From assembly GCF_030731045.1 (NCBI RefSeq), contig NZ_JAVALS010000013.1, positions 1-64,000 of the forward strand: DNA of 64,000 bases, written 5' to 3'. The translations under genes and the position numbers were made by a program. How positions within the stretch are numbered: the stretch's first letter is position 1; every line of letters starts with the position of its first letter. Source of the DNA: Arthrobacter horti. GTDB lineage: Bacteria > Actinomycetota > Actinomycetes > Actinomycetales > Micrococcaceae. Below the pieces are notes generated by a model. It ran no database searches, had not been told where the DNA came from, and saw nothing but the letters and a program-made list of their open reading frames with translations. Below are positions 39,145 to 47,468 of the stretch, piece after piece.

Positions 39145-40926
39145 TCACTTGAAACAGGCCTTCGCCGAGTCGACGACTGCGGAGGAGGCCGCGCCATCGC
39201 TGCGGACCAGCTGAACCGCGATGCACGTGGGCTGGCCTGCCTGGGCCTTCGGCACCGTGGCATTGCGGCCGGCCGCCGATTGCCAAGGGCCCTGACTGGT
39301 GGCCGTGAGAGTTTGGTATTTGTAGGAGTCGCCGGCCTTGGGGTCGGGGTTGCTCCACGAGAAGAACACCTTGTCCGGCCCGGCGGCCACGCCCTTCACA
39401 TCCGTCACATCCGGGACGGTGCCGTCCGCCAGCGGGTCCACGGGCTTGCCGACCCCGGACGCGCCGGTGGTCTGCACCGCCCCGGGCTGCCGGTCACGGG
39501 CCTGCGTCCCGCCGTTGCTCAGCGTGATCACCAGCACGACGGCGACCGCGGCCACCAGCGCACCGGCCAGGATGCCCACCCAGAGACGCACCTTGCTTCC
39601 AGGGCGGCCGGTGCCCTCCGGGGCACCGCTTTCGCCGTGTGTGCGGCCGTCAGCCGTGACGCCGTCGACGGGAACAGGCTGCTGCTGCATCCCGCGGAGC
39701 ACCGTGGCACTCGTGGCGTCGTCCTCACGGGTGCCGGCCCAGCCCTGTGGCGCGGTCCAGCCCTGTGGGGCCGGCCAGGCCTGCTGCGCGGGCGGCGCGG
39801 CAGGGTATGCCGGCGCGGTGCCCGCGTTCGCAGCGCCCGTCGCCGTCGAGCGCATCTGCGTGGGGTCCTCGGGCAGGGTCCGGCCCGGTCCCGTGTACCC
39901 GGGCGTGGTCCGGTTCGGAGCGGTCCGCTCGCCGGAGGTCCCGGTGCCGGAGCGGCCGCTGAAGCCCTCCGGGTCGATGACGGAGACGCCGCGCAGGCGG
40001 GTGGCCTCCACGTCCTCCTCGGGCTCCGCTTCGTCCTGCACAGGATCGCCCATCACCTCGAAGGGGGTGACGGACAGGCTCAGCTCGGCCTGGATGCGCT
40101 GGAGGGCCAGGCCGAAGGCGTACGCGGACGGGTACCGGGACGCCGGGTTCTTGGCCATGGCCGTGGCCAGCGCCAGTTGCAGCGCCTCCGGCACATCGGC
40201 CCGGGCCAGTCGCGGCAGCGGCGTGTTGCTGATCCGGTTGATCATCTCCGCGTTGGAGTTGTCGGCGCCTGGGATCGCGAACGGCGAGTGCCCCGCCAGA
40301 AGGGTGTGGACCGTGGCGCCGAGCGCCCACACGTCCACCAGGACGCCGTCCGTGTTCCCCGAGCGGAAGCTCTCCGGAGGTGACCACGGCACCGACATGG
40401 CGCCGTCGTTCCCGTCCTCCTCCGGATCGCCGCCGATCACGCCGGAGATGCCGAAGTCGGTCAGGGCCGGCCGGTTGTAGTCGGTGACCAGGATGTTGGC
40501 CGGTTTGATGTCACGGTGCGCGATCCCCGCCCGGTGGGCCGTCTCCACGGCGGACGCCACCTGGATGCCGATGGACAGCGCCTCCTGCAGGCGGAAGCGC
40601 TCCTTGCGGTAGCGCAGATCCAGGCTGGGCCGGGAGCAGTACTCCATGGCCAGGTAGGAGTGACCGTCCGGGGTCACTTCCGCCTCGTAGATCGTAACGA
40701 TGTACGGGTGAGTGGAGAGCTGCGCCATCAGGTTGGCCTCGGACTCGAAGGCGCGGCGGGCGCCCTCCGTCTTCAGACCGGCGTGCAGGACCTTGACGGC
40801 CACCTGGCGGCGCGGCCGGTCCTGCTGGTACAGGTACACGTCCGCGAAGCCGCCCGAGCCGAGGACCCGGACGTAGTTGAACCCGTCGATGTGGGGCGGC
40901 GGGGCCGCCGGGCGTTTGCGGCTCAC
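39145..40926 (-). CDS. Transmembrane Ser/Thr protein kinase (PknB/Pkb2-like)
   Basis: A 593-residue Hanks-type kinase: glycine loop LGSGGFADVY (22-31), Lys45 in VAVKVL, catalytic HRDIKPANI (137-145), DFG (157-159) and APE-like SPPE (182-185). A long Pro/Thr-rich cytoplasmic linker (about 295-445) carries possible autophosphorylation sites. One membrane helix (about 448-469) leads to an extracellular domain of some 95 residues that resembles a fibronectin type III fold (VFFSWSNPDPKAGDSYKYQTL) with two cysteines. It has no PASTA repeats. Starts with GTG in a four-base overlap with the FHA gene. Likely targets are the FHA/linker proteins of this operon. Confidence 0.93.
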   Translation of the reverse strand: MSRKRPAAPPPHIDGFNYVRVLGSGGFADVYLYQQDRPRRQVAVKVLHAGLKTEGARRAFESEANLMAQLSTHPYIVTIYEAEVTPDGHSYLAMEYCSRPSLDLRYRKERFRLQEALSIGIQVASAVETAHRAGIAHRDIKPANILVTDYNRPALTDFGISGVIGGDPEEDGNDGAMSVPWSPPESFRSGNTDGVLVDVWALGATVHTLLAGHSPFAIPGADNSNAEMINRISNTPLPRLARADVPEALQLALATAMAKNPASRYPSAYAFGLALQRIQAELSLSVTPFEVMGDPVQDEAEPEEDVEATRLRGVSVIDPEGFSGRSGTGTSGERTAPNRTTPGYTGPGRTLPEDPTQMRSTATGAANAGTAPAYPAAPPAQQAWPAPQGWTAPQGWAGTREDDATSATVLRGMQQQPVPVDGVTADGRTHGESGAPEGTGRPGSKVRLWVGILAGALVAAVAVVLVITLSNGGTQARDRQPGAVQTTGASGVGKPVDPLADGTVPDVTDVKGVAAGPDKVFFSWSNPDPKAGDSYKYQTLTATSQGPWQSAAGRNATVPKAQAGQPTCIAVQLVRSDGAASSAVVDSAKACFK

Positions 40927-42704
40927 GGGAGGTCCTCGAAACTGATGTAGACCTGGTCGCCGAGCTCGGCGACATCGCCGCTGAGCAGCAGGGCGGTCTC
41001 CGCCTGGCCGAGGCGGCGCGGTGACTGGCCCTCCCGGAGGAGCACCGTCCCGTTGCTCGAGTTCAGATCGGTGAGCACCACGTTCCAGCCCTCCAGACGG
41101 ACCTCGGCGTGGGAGCGCGAGATGTCCCTCTTGGGGCTGTCCAGCTGGATCAGATGCGGCATGTTCCCGCTGGAGACCCGGGAGACGGACGGCTGCCGGC
41201 CCAGGATGACGTTGCGGTCCAGCAGAACGGTCTCACCGCTCGGTAGACGCAGCCGGCCCAGCGGCGGACGGGCCACACTCACGGCATCCCAGGAGATCGC
41301 CTCGCCGCAGTTCATGCAATCGCTGCGGGTGGGCGGGTTGGCGTGACCACGCGGGCACAGCCGTGCCAGGACCTGGGGTCCGTCGCCGGCGGGCGCGGCC
41401 ACCGGGAGCGCCTGCGCCGGCTGTCCGCCCAGGGCTCCGATCTCACTGCGGAACACGGTGTGGCCGTCATGGTCCGGGTCGTCCGTCGCCCCAGGCGCCG
41501 ACGGCACGGCAGGGGCGGGCGGGAACGACGGCGGGGCGGGCGGCAAGGGCGGGGCCGCCCTCGGGGCCGCGGGCGGTGCGGGAGCCGCCGGAACGGACGA
41601 CGACGCCCACGGAACCTCGTCGATGAGCGAATCCTCCGGAGCGGGCAGGAGCGTGTGCGCGGTGCCGTCCGGGGACGCCACCGTTGCCGGCCGCCCCGCC
41701 GGAACGGGCTCCTCGGAGGCGGGCTCCGCAGAGGCCCCGTCCTGCGCGGCCTCCTCGTCCTGTGACGGCTCGTCCGGCCTGGGGAGCACGGTGGACTCCG
41801 GTTCCGGCGACCCGGGCCGGTCCTCTCCCGTCTCCTCCCCGGTCACCGGCAGCCGGTCCCAGAGGTGGTCGTAGGTGGTGGTCAGGTCGTTCGGGGCCTC
41901 CTGGGGCGCGGCAACAGCCACGGGCTCCTCGACGCCGGAGCCCGTCGCCGGGATCTCGTCCGCGGTCTCGGCTTCCGGCTCACGGGCTCCCAGCAGCTCG
42001 GTGGCCAGGCTGTCGGTGGTTCCCTCCATGCTGATCTCCGGGCCGGTGTCCCCGGAGCCAGCGTCCTCGGCTTCCGGTTCCGTTTCCTCGCCGGCGGCCT
42101 CGCCCACGGTGGCGGCTGTCTCCTGGTGAGCCGCCGGCCCGGCGTCGTCGGCGTCCTGTTCCTCCGCGGCGGTGGCCTCGTCCGCCGCGAACAGCGGGCG
42201 GTCCGCGGTGGTGGAGTCGTCCTCCGCAGCGGCTACGACGCCCGGCGCCGGCAGTTCGCCGACCACCAGTGAGGAGGCCAGTGCCACCCCGGAGTCCAGA
42301 GGGAGCCAGCCGTCCCGGTCCGCGGAATCGCCGGCCGCGGCCGGCTCACCGGCGGCGATCTCGAAGCTGGCGCTGGCGGGCAGGCTCCTCTCGTTCCACG
42401 TGGTCACACCGCGCCCGTCGGCCACGGAACGGTCGCCGTCCAGCACGGCGACCCGCAGCGGCCCGCGCAGGAAGAGTTTCAGCGGACCTCGGTGGTCCAC
42501 CACGGCGAAGTCCGGCAGCCCGGTCACGGACGTGCCGAAGGACCCGGTGACCTCATTGAGGAGCCGGTCCACGGACGGGTTGCGGCCCAGCAACACCCAC
42601 AGATCCCGGATGGCCTCCGGCGCCGTCTCCGGTGAGAGCACCACGGCGATGCCGTTGCGGAGCACGTACTGCCACGTCCCCGGACGGTAGTGAGCGGACG
42701 TCAT
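40923..42704 (-). CDS. Zinc-ribbon FHA-domain protein with long acidic linker
   Basis: A 593-residue cytoplasmic protein. The N-terminal 150 residues (GTWQYVLRNGIAVVLSPETAPEA..., VDHRGPLKLFLRGPLRVAVLDG) form a conserved but unnamed domain. A 270-residue acidic, Ala/Glu/Pro-rich low-complexity linker follows. Near the C terminus come a zinc ribbon (CPRGHANPPTRSDCMNCGE, about 452-470) and an FHA domain (ILGRQPSVSRV, DISRSHAEVRLEG, LNSSNGT). It is probably a kinase substrate and scaffold. GGGGAGG precedes the ATG, which overlaps the PP2C stop. Confidence 0.88.
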   Translation of the reverse strand: MTSAHYRPGTWQYVLRNGIAVVLSPETAPEAIRDLWVLLGRNPSVDRLLNEVTGSFGTSVTGLPDFAVVDHRGPLKLFLRGPLRVAVLDGDRSVADGRGVTTWNERSLPASASFEIAAGEPAAAGDSADRDGWLPLDSGVALASSLVVGELPAPGVVAAAEDDSTTADRPLFAADEATAAEEQDADDAGPAAHQETAATVGEAAGEETEPEAEDAGSGDTGPEISMEGTTDSLATELLGAREPEAETADEIPATGSGVEEPVAVAAPQEAPNDLTTTYDHLWDRLPVTGEETGEDRPGSPEPESTVLPRPDEPSQDEEAAQDGASAEPASEEPVPAGRPATVASPDGTAHTLLPAPEDSLIDEVPWASSSVPAAPAPPAAPRAAPPLPPAPPSFPPAPAVPSAPGATDDPDHDGHTVFRSEIGALGGQPAQALPVAAPAGDGPQVLARLCPRGHANPPTRSDCMNCGEAISWDAVSVARPPLGRLRLPSGETVLLDRNVILGRQPSVSRVSSGNMPHLIQLDSPKRDISRSHAEVRLEGWNVVLTDLNSSNGTVLLREGQSPRRLGQAETALLLSGDVAELGDQVYISFEDLP

Positions 42705-43591
42705 GATTCCTCCCCTGTTTCCCCGGAGCCGGGGTCCTGATCCCCGGCGGGCGCGAGCTGCTCCCGGGGCAGTGTGTCTTCGGTCTCCGCGGCGATCCGC
42801 GGCGAGGTGGTCAGTTCGCCGTCCTCGGCGAACGCGTCCACCACCACCACGCTGACGTTGTCCCGCCCTCCATTGCGCAGGGCGGCCTGGATCAGCGCAT
42901 TCACGGCCTCCTGCGGCTCGAAGGCGTTCCGGAGGACCTGGTGGATGAACTCGTCCGAAACCTCCCCCGTGAGCCCGTCGGAGCAGACCATGATGCGGTC
43001 CCCGTCCTCGATGGGCAGCAGCCAGTAGTCCGGGGAGCCGCCGTCGCCGCTGCCCAGGGCGCGGGTGACCACGTGACGCCGCGGATGCCGCAGAGCCTGA
43101 CTGGGCGTGATGGAGCCGTCGTCGATCAGCTCCTGGACCTCGGAGTGGTCCACCGTGACCTGGGCGAAGGCGCCCCGGCTGAGCCGGTAGGTGCGCGCGT
43201 CGCCCACGTTGAACACCAGCCAGTAGGGCTGCTGGTTCTGCTCCACCACGACGACGCCGCTCAGGGTGGTGCCGGCGCGGCCTCCCGCCGTGAGCCGGAT
43301 CGCCTGGTCGGCCTCCTGCAGCGTCCGCTGGAGCCTCGGAACGTCCGTGTCCCGGTTCCCCTCCGGGGTGGCCAGCCGCTGGGCGAGGGTGCGGACGCAG
43401 ATTCCACTGGCCACCTCGCCGGCCTCGTGCCCGCCCATGCCGTCGGCGACGGCGAAGACGGGGTCCTGGGCGATGAACGAATCCTCGTTCAGTTCGCGGC
43501 GAAGGCCCCGGTCCGTGCCGAAGCCGGACCGCAGGGTCAGCGGTCCGGCACCGGAGGGCGGGGCGAAATCAGAGGGGACGTCAGAGATCAT
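42701..43591 (-). CDS. PP2C-family Ser/Thr protein phosphatase (PstP/PrpC-like)
   Basis: A 296-residue cytoplasmic phosphatase that should reverse the operon kinase. Complete PP2C motifs: RGLRRELNEDSF with the metal Asp, VFAVADGMGGHEAGEVAS, GTTLSGVVVV, NVGDARTYRL, VCSDGLTGEV and GRDNVSVVVVDA. Unlike many PstP proteins it has no membrane helix, so it acts in the cytosol. Both ends overlap neighbours by four bases. Confidence 0.95.
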   Translation of the reverse strand: MISDVPSDFAPPSGAGPLTLRSGFGTDRGLRRELNEDSFIAQDPVFAVADGMGGHEAGEVASGICVRTLAQRLATPEGNRDTDVPRLQRTLQEADQAIRLTAGGRAGTTLSGVVVVEQNQQPYWLVFNVGDARTYRLSRGAFAQVTVDHSEVQELIDDGSITPSQALRHPRRHVVTRALGSGDGGSPDYWLLPIEDGDRIMVCSDGLTGEVSDEFIHQVLRNAFEPQEAVNALIQAALRNGGRDNVSVVVVDAFAEDGELTTSPRIAAETEDTLPREQLAPAGDQDPGSGETGEES

Positions 43592-45051
43592 GGTGTGTTC
43601 AGCCTAAAAGTCCTGTCGCCGAATTTCACACTCGAACCGGACCTGACGAACCGCGCCTCGCCCGGCACCAGGCGGACCAGGGAACCGTCAGCCAGAAGTT
43701 CACCGCTGCCGTTGGTGGACTGCCGGTCCGTGACCCAGGCGCCACCGGAGGCCGGGACCACCAGGAGGTGGGTCTTGGAGATCGAGCGTCCCGGGTCCTC
43801 CAGCGCCACCAGGCGCAGGCCTTCCTCGCCCTCGCGGCCTGAGGGGTTGCGGCCGATCAGGACGCCGCCGTCCAGCGGCACCTGCCCGCCGTCGTCGAAC
43901 ACCAGCAGCGCGGGCTCACCGTGACCGGCGGCGCCGGACGGCAGATGGGAGCGCAGGAGCGTCTCGCCGTGGTCCGGCCCGGCGTCCAGGGTGGCCTCCG
44001 GCAGCGTGTACTGCATGGTCTGCACCGGAGGGAACGGGGCGGGAGGGAGCGGGGCGGGAGGGTTCTGCGCAAACGGTGCCTGCGCGACCGGCGGCACGGC
44101 CGGCGCATCCTGCGGGATGGACACCGGGACGTGCGCCTGCGGCAAGCCGTTCTGAGGCGCGAACGCGGCGGCGCCCGCCAGCGGCGAGGTCACGGGACGC
44201 ACGGCCGGCAGGTCCAGGGTCGGGTAGCTGTGCACTCCCGCGATCCCCTGGGTGGTCACCGGGTTCCGGCCGGCGCGGACATCGAACACCAGGGTCCGGG
44301 CCGCCTTGTCATGCCAGCCTTGCAGGCGGTCCCGGCCGTCCCAGCCGTTGGAGAGACCCGTCACGATGAACCACACGAAGGAGATGAAGGATCCCGCGGC
44401 GCCCACCAGCTGGGTGACCGCACGGGGGGCGAAGAACGCCAGCAGGACGCCCAGCAGGATGAAGACGAGGTTCGGAGCCAGCAGGATCAGCCAGCGGATG
44501 AAGACGGCGCCCGCACCGGGCGCGTACCCCTCCATCTCCGTGGTGCGGATGCCGAACACGGCGTTGCCCACCGAGTTGCCGCTCCGGGCCTCCCAGATCC
44601 ACATGGCTACCACGTAGACGATCGCCAGGAGCGCTCCCAGACCGGTCATGACCAGGGCGAACACCACGTCCTCCTGGCTCGGGCCGAGGTTGGTCCCGCC
44701 CGGCAGCCCATTGCGGAGCAACGCGGCGAGGCCCACCGAACCCAGGATTCCGGAGACGAGCCCCGGGATGACGAGGTCGACGACCTTGGAGAAGAGGCGT
44801 TTCGCGGCCCCCGCACGCACCACGGGGCGCTGTCCCGGCAGCTGATCCGGATGCTGCGCCACCGTGCCGGGCATGGCGGAGGACTGCCAGGGTGCCCCCG
44901 GCAGGGAGGCCGCGGACGGCATCCCGGAAGCCTCGGCTCCGTTCCTCAGCGCAGCCCTGTTGCTCAGGGACGCCCCGCAGGCCAGGCAGAATCCGGCCCC
45001 GGGGGCCAGTTGCTGCCGGCACTGGGGGCAGAGCTCGGCGTTAACGCTCAT
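43588..45051 (-). CDS. Zinc ribbon-RDD-FHA membrane protein
   Basis: A 487-residue protein with an N-terminal zinc ribbon (CPQCRQQLAPGAGFCLACG, residues 8-26), an RDD-type membrane domain (KRLFSKVVDLVIPGLVSGI, then helices near FALVMTGLGALLAIVYVVAMWIWE and LLAPNLVFILLGVLLAFFA), a Pro/Ala-rich linker, and a C-terminal FHA domain (IGRNPSGREGEEGL, SISKTHLLV, STNGSG). It likely recruits phosphorylated partners to the membrane. Four-base ATGA overlaps on both sides. Confidence 0.9.
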   Translation of the reverse strand: MSVNAELCPQCRQQLAPGAGFCLACGASLSNRAALRNGAEASGMPSAASLPGAPWQSSAMPGTVAQHPDQLPGQRPVVRAGAAKRLFSKVVDLVIPGLVSGILGSVGLAALLRNGLPGGTNLGPSQEDVVFALVMTGLGALLAIVYVVAMWIWEARSGNSVGNAVFGIRTTEMEGYAPGAGAVFIRWLILLAPNLVFILLGVLLAFFAPRAVTQLVGAAGSFISFVWFIVTGLSNGWDGRDRLQGWHDKAARTLVFDVRAGRNPVTTQGIAGVHSYPTLDLPAVRPVTSPLAGAAAFAPQNGLPQAHVPVSIPQDAPAVPPVAQAPFAQNPPAPLPPAPFPPVQTMQYTLPEATLDAGPDHGETLLRSHLPSGAAGHGEPALLVFDDGGQVPLDGGVLIGRNPSGREGEEGLRLVALEDPGRSISKTHLLVVPASGGAWVTDRQSTNGSGELLADGSLVRLVPGEARFVRSGSSVKFGDRTFRLNTP

Positions 45052-47468
45052 CGCGCATCTCCTTCACTGCTGTCGCCGTCTTTGCGGCCTGTACGCCGCA
45101 ACTTTTCCAGGAGGCCGCCCGGACCGGATTCCAGGGCCGTGCGGGCGTCCACCAGCAGGGACCGCGGCGAGAACCGCGCCCTCTGGCGACGCCAGAAGCC
45201 CAGGCCCTCGGTGAGTCCGGCCAGGGACTGGTCCACACTGGACCAGTACGCAGCCACATCCTCCTCCGCGGGATCTCCCGCGCCGAACACGGCGGCGTCG
45301 GCCCGCTGGGCGAGCATGACCGTCCCGGCCGCCGCGGACGGGAAGGCTTCCCCGACCACCACGGAGGTCTCACGCCGTGTGGCCTTCGGGTCCACGGCCG
45401 TGCCGAGGTCCGTGGCCAGGCTGACCACCTCACTCCAGCCGCCGGAGAACCGCTGGACCGGGGCGCCCAGGGTGGAGCGGTTCTTCCGCCGGCGGCCCTT
45501 CAGGAAGGCCACCAGGACCAGCGGCAGTGCCAGGACGGCGAGCGGCAGGGCGACAATGCCGATGGTCGCCAGGATCGGGCCCAGGATCGCCCAGAAATCG
45601 CCCTTCTTCTGGTCCGCATCCGCGGCCTCCGGCTGCGAGTCCGGCGGCAGTTCGGCCGGCTCCTGCGGCGGGGGCGGCGGCTGCAGGACCTGCGGCTTCG
45701 GCTTTGAGTTCTTCTCCGGGTCCGGCGGGATGGGGACGTTGTCCTTGGGCGGGGTCGGGTCGAACGGGACCCAGCCGACGCGGTCGAAGTTGACCTCCAC
45801 CCAGGCATGCACGTCATTGCCCTTGATCGGCACGGTCCCGGCGCCGTTCTGCGGGCTCTTGGGATCCGGGTAGAAGCCCATGACCACGCGGGCCGGGATG
45901 CCGAGCTGACGGCACACCAGGGCCATGGCGGTGGCGTACTGCTCGTCGTCTCCCAGCATCTGCTTGGCCGTGAACAGGCTCGCGATGCGGGCCGCGCCGT
46001 GGCCGGACAGGCTCGGGACCTGCCCTTCAGTCACCAGGCCGTTGCTGAAGGCGCCCTTGGTGCGGAAGTAGGACTCGATCTGCCGCACCTGGTCGATCGG
46101 CGTCGGGGCATCACCCACGATCGCCTGGGCCTTCTGCGTCAGTGCCTGGGGCGTGCCCTGAGGGTCCGGCAGGCTGTCTGCCGCGAATCCGTACTGGGTC
46201 AGCTGGCCGTGGCTCAGGGCCGGGGGCTCCTGCACCTGGACGGTGTAGTGCTCACCCTGGGACAGTCCCTGAGTGCTGATGGCGGTGTCCGAGCCCTGGT
46301 TGAAGTAGAGCCCGGCGCCGGGCGCGCCGGCGACGGGGAAGTCGTAACCGACGGTCCGGGTCCCACCGGGGACGAAGTACCCCTGGTAGTCCCCCACGGT
46401 CACGTCCAGCGTGTAATCAGTGCTTCCGGGCGCCTGCGGCAGGGAGCTCAGCGCCCGGGCGTCGCCCACCTTGCTGAAGTTCCCGGTCCCGCTGGGATCC
46501 ACGTTGTAGACCGTCCCGTTGTACGAGTCCAGAGCGGCCAGACGGACCCGGCCGTCCTTGGGCAGGCCCTTGACCTCGAACAGGGTCTTGTCCTTCTGGT
46601 CCTTCACCATGGTCCGGAAGCTCGCCAGGGGCGTGATGTAGTTGCGCGGATCGAACGGGGGCACGACGACGTTGCGCAGCACCTGCCGCTCGTTGGCGGC
46701 GCTCAGCGCCGGGGCCGCGACGGCGGTGACGCCCACCGCACCGGCCAGCACCGCCGCACCGAGCGCGAGGCGGTTGAAGCGCGCGCGGCGCACCGCTCCG
46801 GCGTCGTGCGCGGATCCGCTGGAGAGCACCTTCGCATCGGCTCCCCGCAGCCGGGTGCGGCGCCAGGAGCTCCACACGAGCGCCAGGGCACCCAGGGCCA
46901 CTCCGCGCGGCACCGTGATGAAGTTGGCGCTCGTGCTGAACGCGACCCCCACCACGAAGAGGACGCCCACGGGCAGCAGCGGCCAGAGGGAGTTCTTGGC
47001 CCGCCAGGTCAGCAGGCCGGCGGCCAGGGCGCAGAGCAGCCCGGCCAGGAAGGGCACCACGAGCAAGTCCTCGGAGACGCCCACCGGGACGCCGACGGTC
47101 AGCATGTCCTTCCAGGAGAACACGATGCCCAGGAGCAGGGTCTTCAGGGAGTCCAGGCTCGGCAGGACGCCGAAGAGGGCCTCGGCGGGCGTGGCCAGGG
47201 CGCTTCCGAAGAGGAAGTAGGCCAGCAGCCCGGTGCCCGAAGTGGCGAGCACGCCGAGCCGGAAACGGTGGCTCAGCGCCGCGAGACCGAGGCCCAGAAC
47301 GATGCCACCCAACCCGGCGAGCAGGTAGCGGGGGTCTCCCCCGTAGCTGAGGTGCAGGCCCAGGATGCCGAGTCCCAGGAGCACGAACAGCACCACGGCG
47401 TCGGCCACGCCGGTCCAGGCGGGGCCCGTGCCGTCCTTCAGGACGCGGGTGGTGGACGCGGTGCTCAT
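45048..47468 (-). CDS. TgpA-type transglutaminase-fold membrane protein, catalytic Cys replaced
   Basis: An 806-residue membrane protein: about six N-terminal helices (first near VLFVLLGLGILGLHL), a large extracellular part with a transglutaminase core, then a final helix (ILGPILATIGIVALPLAVLALPL) and a cytoplasmic tail. The core reads LGDDEQYATAMALVCRQLGIPARVV where active enzymes have G-x-C-E-x-x-A; the cysteine position is Asp508. His554 (DVHAWVEV) and Asp570 (FDPTP) of the triad are kept. It is therefore probably a non-catalytic binding or assembly module. A nearby Cys (ALVC) is not in the catalytic position. Matches tgm of PFNA-type clusters by context. Confidence 0.9.
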   Translation of the reverse strand: MSTASTTRVLKDGTGPAWTGVADAVVLFVLLGLGILGLHLSYGGDPRYLLAGLGGIVLGLGLAALSHRFRLGVLATSGTGLLAYFLFGSALATPAEALFGVLPSLDSLKTLLLGIVFSWKDMLTVGVPVGVSEDLLVVPFLAGLLCALAAGLLTWRAKNSLWPLLPVGVLFVVGVAFSTSANFITVPRGVALGALALVWSSWRRTRLRGADAKVLSSGSAHDAGAVRRARFNRLALGAAVLAGAVGVTAVAAPALSAANERQVLRNVVVPPFDPRNYITPLASFRTMVKDQKDKTLFEVKGLPKDGRVRLAALDSYNGTVYNVDPSGTGNFSKVGDARALSSLPQAPGSTDYTLDVTVGDYQGYFVPGGTRTVGYDFPVAGAPGAGLYFNQGSDTAISTQGLSQGEHYTVQVQEPPALSHGQLTQYGFAADSLPDPQGTPQALTQKAQAIVGDAPTPIDQVRQIESYFRTKGAFSNGLVTEGQVPSLSGHGAARIASLFTAKQMLGDDEQYATAMALVCRQLGIPARVVMGFYPDPKSPQNGAGTVPIKGNDVHAWVEVNFDRVGWVPFDPTPPKDNVPIPPDPEKNSKPKPQVLQPPPPPQEPAELPPDSQPEAADADQKKGDFWAILGPILATIGIVALPLAVLALPLVLVAFLKGRRRKNRSTLGAPVQRFSGGWSEVVSLATDLGTAVDPKATRRETSVVVGEAFPSAAAGTVMLAQRADAAVFGAGDPAEEDVAAYWSSVDQSLAGLTEGLGFWRRQRARFSPRSLLVDARTALESGPGGLLEKLRRTGRKDGDSSEGDAR

